Source: Lycocorax pyrrhopterus obiensis
Taxonomy: Eukaryota; Chordata; Aves; Passeriformes; Paradisaeidae
Direction of reading: 5' to 3'
Length of the DNA stretch: 64,000 nucleotides
Assembly: GCA_014706295.1 (NCBI GenBank)
Contig: JACSVZ010000007.1
Span: forward strand, 55,132,975-55,196,974
Below, piece after piece: positions 38,301 to 50,300 of this stretch. Position numbers and translations under genes: made by a program. How positions within the stretch are numbered: position 1 is the stretch's first letter; the number at the start of each line of letters is the position of its first letter. The notes under the pieces were generated by a model. The model searched no databases, had not been told where the DNA came from, and saw only the letters and a list, made by a program, of their open reading frames with translations.

Positions 38301-41300
38301 TTGCTGCAAGGTGGCTGGTCACAGCCTGCTTGTCTGCTGGTTTTGGCACCAGTCCTTCAGGCTGTTGACCCCTGCTTTGGGATGGCTCTTCTGTTCCTTG
38401 TAGAGGGCCTGTTGGGTGGCCTGTTGTAGTGCTTTTGGGTGACGTTGGCCAGTGGAGCCCCTTCTGTGCAGGCGGCATTGCTGGAGGCAAGCTTGCTGCC
38501 ATGCACCTGCAAACAGAGCCTTATCATTTCACTGGAGTTACATATTTACAGCAGCCCCGTCCCCTGCTCCCAGTTGCTGTACTTAATAGATCATCTTATT
38601 GTGTATTCGAAACCTTCCCTGACGTGGATAAACTGGTTTTAGCACAATCAAGTATTTTAGCAAGTTCTCTTTATTGATGATGATGTTTCCACTGAAAGAG
38701 GAAAATGTGATACTATGAAATCTTATTCAGGGATCTTAATGCATTTTCTCCAGTATGGATGTCTTTTTAATTCCTGTGAGCTCTCCTGAGTAGCTTAATT
38801 TCAGTGGAGTTGCTACTATTACTGAATAGCCTTGGCTAAGCTATTATATCAGCAGGAAGCCTGGTTGGATAGCATTCAGTTTGCTACATTAGTCATAGAA
38901 TCAATATTCCAAGAGAATAGGTTTAATAGAATTTAAAACTATTTTAGGCTGTAGTAGCATATTTTATTATTTTTTAAGATAGCATAGTTACTAAAATAAT
39001 AGGACCGATGCCATAAAAACGGGGAGAATATTGTACCTCAAAAATATTGAGTCATTCATTTCATTACAGATGAATAGTAAAAACCACAGCAGTATATGCT
39101 CTTTCACTTATTTATCTCCAATTTTTCTTTCAGGCTGAGGTATGCTCTGGAACAGTAGCAGAAGTAATCCAGTCTGTTGTGAATGGTGCAGATGGTTGCA
39201 TATTTTGCTTTGGTCATGTCAAGCTTGGTGAGCTCCCAAATTCGTTACAGTTAATTACTATGTCAGTCTGGTAATTACATGCTGTCAGCTCCTGGAACAA
39301 TAAACCTGGAGTATATGAATAGATTAGAATTTCTTTTTAATTAGCTTTGCAAACTTATCACAGTTTATTTCTACACTGTAAGTTTTAATTTGAAAAGGTA
39401 AAATGTAGCATCGGATTAGCTTATTCAAGAGCAAGTTTATGTAGGTGCATTGTGATGAAAATCAAAAGATCAGAGATGTTTTTAACATTAATTTGCTGTG
39501 AGTCTGGCTTACAAAACTTGCAAGCCTAATTGAATAAATAGCAATGGATTATTAATTACATACTTTGAATTTTTGCGTCTGTTCTTTCCCTTATCTGCGC
39601 AGCACATGGCATTACGTGTAATGTACAGTGGCAATATCAGGTGGCAATATGAAGACACAGTGTCTTGTACAAGAAAGGTTAATTGTGTTTATGTTTGTCT
39701 TTTCATTCTAGGAAAATCTTTTACCATGATTGGGAAAGATAACTCTACACAAAGCCTTGGTATCATCCCCTGTGCAATTTCTTGGCTCTTCAAATTGATC
39801 AATGAACGTAAAGAAAAAACTGGAACTCGTTTCTCTGTTAGAGTATCTGCTGTGGAGATCAGTGGCAAAGATGAAAACCTTAAGGATTTGTTAGCTGAAG
39901 TAGCCACTGGCAGCCTTCAGGATGGCCAGTCTCCGGGGGTTTATCTGAGAGAAGATCCAATATGTGGAACCCAGGTATAATGAATATCACAACATAGATT
40001 TTTCTGAGCCTGACTTTCTTCTGCTTTTTGTTTCCTTTTATCTGACAACAATTATGACAACTTTTAAGCCAGTAAAAAAAAATTTATTGCTTTTAATTTA
40101 TAAGCCCTTCTCCCATGGTGTACATATTTGTTTCTCTTAGTGCCCTGGAGATTTAAGCAGTTCAGCAAAAAATAATAAAAAAATGCCCCTGTGCTAATTA
40201 GTCATTTTCTTGTTTATATTCAAGCTTCAAAACCAAAGTGAGCTAAGGGCCCCGACAGCAGAGAAAGCTGCCTTTTTCCTTGATGCTGCAATTGCTGCCA
40301 GAAGCACCAGCAAGCCTGAATGTGAGGAGGAAGACAGGAGGAATTCACATATGCTCTTTACTCTTCACATATACCAGTATCGCATGGAGAAGAGTGGCAA
40401 AGGAGGAAGTATGAATGTTCTTACCATACTGTTTATTTTTAAATGATGTGGTCTTGCATTAGTTTTAATAATAAATTGCAATTAACTTAAAAAGAAAAAA
40501 TGAACTCTCAAGCCAGTTGAGTCACCTTTAACTTTTTTAGCTGTGACTAATATCTGGTTTCCTTACAATTAAATATTAATTTGGTCGTTATTCCATGCCG
40601 TATTCATTATTCTCCTCATTTGAATGCCTTTTGAATACCAGGTTTGGCTTGAGTCCATGCAAGAACGTGATGTACAACTGTTTTTCCCCTTTTTGTTTTA
40701 GTGTCTGGAGGACGCAGTCGTTTGCATCTCATTGATCTAGGGAGCTGTGAAAAAGTGCTGAGCAAGAGCCGAGATGGAGGAGGCTCTCTGTGTCTGTCTC
40801 TCTCTGCCCTGGGCAATGTAATTTTGGCCTTAATTAATGGTGCTAAGCATGTGCCATATAAGTAAGTGAATTCTTGTCTGCATTATCTTAAATTTGTGGC
40901 TGGTGTTACCTGGGAAATTGATTGCATCAACAATTTACTCTTTACCTAAGATGAAGTTAAAGGAAATTCTGTCAGAGAGGGGTCTGTCTTCTTTTAAGGT
41001 CACGCCTACAGATACGTGTATCTGTTCATCTACTTGTCCATATTAACATACACACAGGTTTTTAAACGTTCAGGTAACATGAAATTCTTAGTTATGTGGC
41101 CAAAAATGTTATATTGGTATATACTGAAGTTGGGTGAAGTGCTAGGGAGGGTTTGATTGTTGAAAAAAGTGAGGGAAAAATGGCTAAGATGTGTTCTTTC
41201 CTTCTCTCTCTTTGTTTCCTGGATTTGGAATTTTTGGCTGATGGCAGCCAGCTGGACATTAGTGAATAATTCAACCCAAATTTGATAGGATTTTCACTTC

Positions 41301-44300
41301 TTTTTTCAAATATAAAAATTGTATTGAAATTTTGGAAAATATTTGAGTGTTGATCAAGTATGATCATCAAAGGTTGTTATTTCTGTATGTCTTTTTGGAT
41401 GATACATCTTTTCAATTAAAAAAAAAGAAGACCACCATGTTGCACATCAGTTTAGCAGAAGCAAACATTTAGGTGTGTTCCTTTGTGGGGTGTCTGTGTC
41501 AAGCACACCTGGGGGGAGCCCAGCTTAAAGACAACAGCCACATTGTAAGCACCCTTACCACAACTTGGCCTTCGGTCCCTAAATTTAATTGCTGCTTGTC
41601 TTAATGCATTATAACTTTGTGCTGTTGTTATCAATCATGTCATTTCACATATTTATCTAGTGATGCATCTCAAACAGGTGGTTTTTTTCTCTCTGTATTA
41701 GGCAGAGAAATATTTTCCTCAGGCTAGTTGCTAGGTTTGTGTGTGGAGTAGAGGATGGATGGGTTAGAATAGGGAAGGGCAGATCCTTAACTTTGTCACC
41801 TGCTGTGGTTTAGTGACCAGACATGACAGGAGTTCCCTCAGGTTGGACCAGCTCAGGGGGGGCAGTAGTAAGTAGCCTCCATGGAGCCATGGGGAAAGAT
41901 GTCCTGGAGACCAGGGGAGGAAAAAATGTCACTTGTCTTGTCAGCTTTACTGTCCGCAGTGGAGAATTTGCATCACCAGGAAGGCCTCCAGAGATAAGTT
42001 CTGCTTCCCTTCTGCTATGTCAGAGCAGACCACAGGTAGCAGAATGGAAAGTAGATTTGTTGGGGTGACACTTATATTTCTGGTATCTAACATTGTTGTA
42101 TCTGTTCAGAGATTTCTTACCATTTCTGCTGACTTCTTTTATTTATTATTAAAAGTGTTTGCACAGAGCTCACAGAGTGTAACTATCCAGGCACTAAGTC
42201 TGTTCAGCTAAAAACACAGCACTTATGAGCTTTTTTGTGTAGTACGATCTAAACCTGAGAGAACTAGTTATCAGTCAATTGGTTTGCAATTTTCTAAGCA
42301 ATAAAATGAGTTATCGTACTGTAAATACACAGGCAGATAAATTAAAATATTGGTAACTTGGTATGTGTACATTTAGACACATTTTAAGTGTCAATAACAG
42401 GAGCATATTTCTTGTCTACATGTACCATATATGTACGAGAGTGAAAGCACAGCTTGTGGTGTAAAATTCTGCAAAAAAAGGTGATGATTTCTTTAAATAT
42501 TCCTGGTGTTCTCATTTTTTTTCACAGGGACAACAAGTTGACTATGTTGTTGAGGGAATCACTTGGGAACATCAACTGCAGGACTACTATGATTGCGCAC
42601 ATTTCTGACTCCCCAGCCAATTACGCAGAGACTCTCACCACCGTTCAGCTCGCGTCGCGAATCCACCGCATGAGAAAGAAGAAATCCAAGGTTGGTTCAC
42701 AAACAAGCAGAAATTAATTCATTTGAAAATGAGTTTTTCTAACCTCTCGGTAGGGGAACATGGGATTTCTCGATGGTAGGAAGTAATACAAAATGCATAA
42801 AAGCTCAGGAGAGGAACTGAAAAATGACTTGGCACTGAGCCATCATCCTGCCCCCAATCCTTAATCCTGAAATTCCCTTCTTTTTGTTTCAAACACGTAT
42901 TCTTTCTTTGCTTACATGTCAAACTATCTCAAAAGCTTCTATCAGTATTAATTAAAAATCTATAGAGGAGGAACAGAAAACTATTGAGGAGAAAGAACAT
43001 GCATAATATTTTATGGAAATTACCTGAAAAGGTGCGATTGTTATATTATTACTAATACAGTAAAATCTATGTAGCGTGTTATTTAAATTTACCTTCCCCT
43101 CTAATATTTTACCACTAGATGTAGTTGTGATAGTATACACAAAGCACAGAGTATATTGCAAGCCTGACCTTTTAATCAATTACTGTACATGTATATACTT
43201 ACTTATCAATTGATGCTAATAACTTTTCCCTTGCTTGTCATTTGCAGTATGCATCCAGCTCGTCTGGAGGAGAGAGTTCATGTGAAGAAGGACATGTCCG
43301 GAGACCGCCCCATTTGCGACCATTCCACCCACGAACTGTTGCCCTTGACCCTGACCTTCCTGTCCTGAATATATCCAGTGATCCTGATTATTCCTCCAGC
43401 AGTGAACAGTCTTGTGATACTGTCATCTATGTTGGTCCCAACGGTGCAGCTTTGTCCGACAGGGAATTGACAGATAATGAAGGTCCTCCAGAGTTTGTTC
43501 CCATTATCCCGTCCCTAAATAAGAAGAGAAATAAAGACAATTCTGCTCTTGGTAGGAGTTCTGACAAGGACCATTTTAAATGCAACACTTTTGCTGAACT
43601 GCAAGAAAGGTTAGAGTGCATTGATGGAAGTGAGGAACCCATGAAGTTTGCTTGTGGGGAAATCTCTGTTGGGTCCAATTGTAGTCCTGTTCCTGGAAGT
43701 ACAGAAAATGCACAGTCTAAGTTGATAAAGGAAAAAATATCCTCTCCTTCTGGAGGATTTAAGAAACCGATTCCACAAGAAACTGAATCTCCAAAAAAAG
43801 GACATAACCTTCCTTTCCAGGCTGTTGCACCAAGGGGTAGCAATGGCAACTGTCAAGAAAACAGCACACCTCACCTGAAAGCAGAGCTTTCCAAGCTGCA
43901 GAGCAGAGCTGACAACAAAATAACAGACTCTGTCCTGGAGGGGGAGAGAGAGACAATCACTGATTCCCTGCAGACTTCAAGGTGTAGCCCTTCAAGGAAT
44001 CCAGAGCAGAATAAGGCCACAGCTGAATGTGTCACTAAGGAGAAGTCCTTGTACATGAAGAGACCCCTGCCAAGCCCTGCACCTCCCCCTCCACAGCAGA
44101 GAGAACACTCCCCAAGCTCCAAAGCTGAGAATTTGGAGCTGGACAATAGCAATGCAGTTCGGACCCCCCCTGTGGGAATGAGCAAACAGATGGGAAACAA
44201 ACCTGAGCAAAACCCTGTAGGAAGCACATTCCTGGTTGGTAGCAACACCCAGAGTCAGTCAGGTGCGATAGAGGTACACAGCTTCAGGTCAGCATTCAGA

Positions 44301-47300
44301 GGGAAGTGTTTTGATCGGGATATACTGACCACCACAGTGACTTTGCAGCAGCCTGTTGAGCTGAATGGAGAGGATGAGCTTGTTTTCACAGTAGTGGAAG
44401 AGCTCTCTATTAGTGGAATTATGGATAATGGGAGACCTTCCAGTATCATTAGCTTTAACAGTGACTGCTCCCTTCAGGCCCTTGCATCGGGTTCAAGGCC
44501 GGTCAGTATTATCAGCAGCATAAATGATGAGTTTGATGCTTATACCTCACAGGAGACTTCTACTGGTGTAAATATTGATATTGTTGTGCCCTTTGCTAAG
44601 GATCCCTTTACCAGCAGCAGACGTTCCTCCATCAGTTCATGGCTTAGTGAAGTCAGCATTTGTACAATTGAAAGTGATGGAGCCCAGTCTAGTGACAGTT
44701 TTGTCGCACAGTCATCTTACAACTGTAATAAGTCCGAGGAATCCTTCAACTCGGACTCATCCCATTTATGTGTCCCCCTGAAAAGCGCTCTGAATGACAG
44801 TGGATTTTGCTTCTCTGAGCTGGAGAGTGAGAGCTTGAGTTCCAGCAAGCTTTCCTCAGGCATCAGCAAAAGCCCTCAAACCTCTGAAACTACCAAAGCA
44901 TCTCAGATAAAAAGTGCTTTTTGTGTCACTGATCAGCCAGTAAAAATTAAATTTAGTAATTCTCGTGATGCGCCTGTGATAGAAACAATACATTCTAGTC
45001 TTCCTAGGAAAACAAAAACTACCTCTTCTCCAATCCACAATAATACTGTCCTCAGCTATAAAGAGCTGCAGAATCCACATGGTATATTTGAAGATCCTTG
45101 GCTGTTACGCACCGATTATCACTTGGAAGCAAAACCTGCAGACTCGCTGCTGTCTCCAAAACCTCACACGTTTGGTACTGAGAAGCAGCCAGAAAAAGCT
45201 GCTCAGTGTTTTGGCACAGCATCCAGGCCAACAAAGTCACAGACTATGCTCGCCTGTTCGCAGAGGGTTGTGGATGGTTGTGAAATGGCCTGCAAATCCT
45301 CCAGTGGAGCTGCAAAGAAGTCAGAAGTTGTGATGAAGATGCCACAGCTGAAGAGAGGAGCCACCACACTGGGAGTGATGCCAGTGTCACACGCTAACAG
45401 TACTTTGCCGGAGTCTGTGACCCGAGGGAATTCGGATGCTCCCTTGACCACTGGCAGCTTGAAATCATCGCTGGGAAAGAAGAGCGCACCACAGAAATCA
45501 ACCATGTTGCCCAGACCAGGTGGGCCAACACCTCCAACACCTCCTGTACGTAAATCAAGCCTGGAGCAGAAACCTGTTGGTCTGGGTAATGGTGGGGGGA
45601 AAGCCTCTAGCCTGGACTTTGCCAGAGCTGCCACACCAAAGGCTGAAGATGAAGCAGATTTGCGGTTAAAAGCTGGCTCTTACTTTAGTGAGAGTGCCAG
45701 CTGCAAAATGAACCTGAAGGGTGACCACTCTTTGCCCAAGATGACGTCCAGCTTAAAGGTGAAGGCGTCGAAGAGTGAAACTGTGCACCGATATGGGAGC
45801 CACATGTCTCTGGAGAGGTGTGACAGCCTGACATCAGTTGGATCCAAAGCAAGCATGGTGAGGGAGAGCGGGAGCACTGGCAACAGCCGGGCAGGGCGCT
45901 CTGTCCCCAGGCTGGGGGTTCCCCCTGTTGCTTCCAGTATGGGTTTACCACTGCCCTTCACCACCCCTGCACCTGGTAAAAACAGCCAGGCAAAACCCAC
46001 AGCTAACCAGAAGGTGCAAGCCAATGGGAATAAAAACCGGGGCCTCTCTGCCAGCGGGTCGAAGTCTCTCAGCTCCTCTGTGAAGTCCCTGGCACAACCT
46101 GCCGGGAAGGGCTCTGGCATGGCCCCTGGCGGGAAGGCAGCCCCCCGTTCCATGCAGCCTGTTAGCGGCAAACCTGGCCGTGGGACCATCATGGGCACCA
46201 AGCAGGCCATGAGGGCAGCCAACAGCCGCGTGAACGAGCTGGTGTCGGGCGGCTCTGCCAAGGCGGGACATTTCCGAGGCTCCACCGACTCTGACAGTGG
46301 CAATGACAGTGGCATCAACCTCAGTGACGAGAAGTCACAAGTGCCGGTGCTGCCGTCTCCGTACAGCAAGATAACGGCACCGCGGCGGCCGCAGCGCTAC
46401 AGCAGCGGGCACGGCAGTGACAACAGCAGCGTCCTGAGCGGGGAGCTGCCGCCAGCCATGGGCAGGACGGCTCTGTTCTACCACAGTGGGGGCAGCAGTG
46501 GCTATGAGAGCATGATCCGGGACAGTGAGGCCACCGGCAGCGCCTCCTCAGCACACGACTCCATGAGCGAGAGCGGGATGTCGTCGCCGGGTCGGATGCG
46601 GAGCCTTAAATCCCCCAAGAAACGGTCAACAGGTAAGACATGAAGGGGCAGGTGGCCGGGTGTCTGCTGGTGCTCCACTGCATCCTGAGGATGGAGGCGT
46701 TTGTGGCATCTCTGACAGAGCAGAGAGGAGGCTTGGAGGGGACTCAAAGCAGGGAGGTAGACTGACTGCATGCGCTTGTGTGTGCATGTGTATTGCTGTG
46801 ACAGCAGCTACTTGTCATTTATTTTACTTCAAAGCTGCAGGTGTGACACAGGTGCTGCGGTGGAGAGGACAGGAGAGGTGTGGGGTGCCCCGGGGTGTCG
46901 GCAGCCTCCTCCTCCTCGCAGGGAGGCTGCGGGCAGATGGGGTGCATTCCTTCCTCCCTCAGCAGGTGGCCCAAATAGGAAGGTGTTATGGGTGGATTGG
47001 GAAAAGTGAGATGCTGGGTGAGTGCTGATGAGTTTTTGTGAGGAACAAGTGGGTAATCCTGGAAGACTGGTGAGAGAAGGGCAGTGAGGAGAGGAGGAGC
47101 TCTGCTACTAGGTGTCTGTGAGGGAATGCCAGAGACACCAGCTGCGACTGTGGTTTAGAAACAAAGGAATAGGCCTGGAGGTGAGAAGAGTGTTTGTGAA
47201 TTAATGAGGATTGCTAAATGTGCATTAGATTACCCAAAGGTAAGGCTTAGGGGCAGAGCAGTAGGGCGTGTGTGTAAGGTGCAGCAACTCCTAGGTTAGT

Positions 47301-50300
47301 GCTACCAGCTAATCGCAAAATAATTGTGTTGCACTGTGGTAGTATTTGTATTAAGAAATTTCAGGGTGTATGTATGGATACTACAAACAGTAGGAAACTG
47401 ACTGGGAGAGCTGCTTGGAAGAGGCAACTCTGGCTCACTGTGTCTAACCACATCAAGCAAAGGTGGGCGTATGGGAGCCAGGTCCCCTTTTCTTCCCTCT
47501 GGTGCCTTTCCTTACTGCTTTTGCTGGTGGTGCTCATGTAAAGTCAAGTGTATTTGTAGCCAGCTTCAAAATCCGGCTCATGTGATTGGTGTTACAGTGT
47601 TAATTTCTCTGATCTAGGTTGAGATCCTGTGGTATTGTAAAGAGTCCATGGCAACCAGTGCCATGTAGCTAATGACCAGCAGCCTGCTCCAACAACCTGG
47701 GCACACTGACTGTTGGGAATATAGTAGGAACTAGTATCAGCAATGCGATCTGAACTTCTGGTTGGAAAGTGGCAATTACTGCAATCCCTGTAGATACCCA
47801 TGATGCTCAGTTCTGGCAGTAAAACCAAATGAGTGAGGCTGATCTCATGGTGCTTTCTGGTCAAGGCAACTGAGTTGCTTCAGCAAGTGATAAATCATTT
47901 GGGAAACTTAGTGCAACATTTTCTGCACTTCTCTTTCCATAGCATATCAGCCTCTCAAACCTTTCCTACAAATCAATATTAACAGCTGTATAAGTTGCAC
48001 ACATATTGAGAAGGCATTACCCACTGATGGATTTGTATTTGTTTTTGCCCCAGGAAATGCTTATAAGGTCTTTAAAAATGACAAACTATTTCTTTTTCCA
48101 GTTGTAATTGCTCTATATCAGTGAATTATGTATTACTTTTTTGGAGTGCTTTAGACTTTGAGAAAATAATGTATTTTATGCATGAAGTGTGGTTTACCAG
48201 GAAGTGTGTCGAATATTTCTTATGAGAAATGTTTGGTTCAGACCCATTATTGTTCTAAAATAATTGTAATGTTTGCACATTATTAGATATTCTTTGAGTA
48301 GCTTATGTTGCACCAGACTGTGTTGGAGTCTCTGGATTTAAAGACAGATCCTACTCCCATATATGTCACCGTAAACCTGTCCCCTTATCCTATAACTTCA
48401 TTCTTGGAGAAATGACGTTGACCCTGGCTTGTACAGTGGAAGGACATGAAGTCTGCCTGCTTATTGCATGTGTTTGACCTCTGTTTGGTGTCCTCCTCAG
48501 AGGAATCTCCTGTCACCAAAGCAGTTACAGGATCAAGGTTATAGTATGTGGCTTCATCCGACAGGACTGTAGTGGTGTTTCAAGCTAAATGGATTGGGGT
48601 TGGGAGAACGGTGTTGTAGAAGTAGAAGCAAGTCTTCCCCTTTTGAAAACATTCCCTTTTTGTTCTTGTTACTTGGAAATGAGCAAGGATGCAATTAAGA
48701 ATGAGGGATGTTTTTCCTAAGAATATGTAAAGCAGGTAACTTTTTGGCTATCAATGGAGTTGTGTTGCTTTGGGGGTGCCTGCTGGGATTTTGTCCGCAT
48801 TTCATGTTGAAGTTCATGACAGGCCTTAATTGACAGCCTTAACATGCACTTACCTCTCCTGTAGAGGTCTCAGCACAGAAGTTATTTTGGCAGCATTGTC
48901 CTTTGAGCAGAGCTGCCTTGTCTGTTTGATGTGCTCCCTTTTGTAAGAGCAGAAGAAACAAGACTCTTCACCTCTGAGTTAGTTTTTAATAAGAGGAAGC
49001 TATTAAGTACTAAATTTATTGTCACCAGTCACCTAAAGCCAGCTTATACTTACTGCTACTGTGTGTCATTTCAGCTTGTTTCTGGTGGCTTTCGTACCTC
49101 CTTTTTTTAGGGATTGGACTGCAGCCTTGTTAATGTTGCCTGACCAGCTCTATGCATGTGCTCATCCTTGACACATGTACTGTAAAGGTCAGCCTTTAGA
49201 GAATGGAAAGAGACTTGATAATCACAAAAAAAAATTGCTGGACACTAGAGTCCCAACTCTCACAATCAAAAGTATCACCATTTTTGAAGGATATAACTCA
49301 GTCTCTGCTTCATGCAACTTGAACCCTAGCAGATGCATCATGGTGCAGTATGATTTTCTTGGTAAATCTGGGAGCATTCTACTGAAGGTTCCCAGAATTG
49401 GTGAGTTTTGTCATGCGCTGAGCTTCTGGGTGCTGGTGCAGAGGCTTGATACATCTCAACATTAGAGGTGCTCAAGTTGCAGATTGGTTGATGCCTTTTG
49501 AATGCCTCTCAATCCCACAAAGTCACTGAAAACTGCTGGTATTTAGCACCCTAAAATAGCAGTAGTAATTCTGGAGGGAGCTGTTTGAGCTTTGCAAAGA
49601 GGTAGTGCAGTGACGGGGATCTTAGATAGGCTTGCTTGGCTTTAACTGGGGGAGCATAAGATTTCTAGATAAATAAGCCATTATCAGTATTAGTTTTAGA
49701 TTACTCACTATCTCATTGCCTTTGCAAGGTAATGAATACCATTGTAGTCCACCAAAGAAAAATCAATCCAGAAAATTTTTTTGCAGGGAGAGAATAAAGA
49801 ACTGATGTTCAGACATCTGCTTTGGGAGAGGAACTGCTGTTGCTCCCATCTGTGAACCAAGTGAAACCTACTTTGTCAAGGCAGTAACTCAATTAGCAGC
49901 CTGAGGGTATTTTACTAAAAGGAAAGATCAAGAAAAGCGTTTCTTCCTAAGTATGCTGAGAACCTAGATCTTTCTTTAATTCACTGCAGTATGTTCTGCA
50001 GCATGTTAGTCTCTTAGAGCCTGAGGAATGTTTGTTTTTTGTATTTTAGGTCTCCAGCGTCGTAGACTGATTCCTGCTCCCTTGCCAGATGCTGCCTCCT
50101 TAGGAAGAAAACCCAGTGTCACTGGCCAGTGGGTTGATCTACCACCTTTGCCAGGCACTTTGAAAGAGCCATTTGAAATTAAAGTTTATGAGATTGATGA
50201 TGTGGAACGATTACAGCGACACAGACAAGAGGAAACTGAGGTCAGCACATATTTTACAACAGTAGACAACTTAAATTACAATATACAGACAAAGTCCTTG

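Noticed and set aside
38885..38915. CR1-like tcatagaatcaata sequence
   Set aside because: The match is about 12 bases only and the following sequence does not fit the CR1 tail.
39573..39980. In-frame ATG upstream of motor exon E suggesting an alternative start
   Set aside because: The extra codons are intronic, sit before a good acceptor at 39711, and do not resemble KIF26 sequence.
43427..44248. Several minus-strand ORFs of 65-140 codons under the tail exon
   Set aside because: These are shadows of the real + strand frame, overlapping each other in different frames.
45680..46369. 229-codon minus-strand ORF opposite the tail exon
   Set aside because: It lies entirely antisense to GC-rich, strongly coding KIF26A sequence. 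Long antisense frames are expected there, and the product has no known domain.
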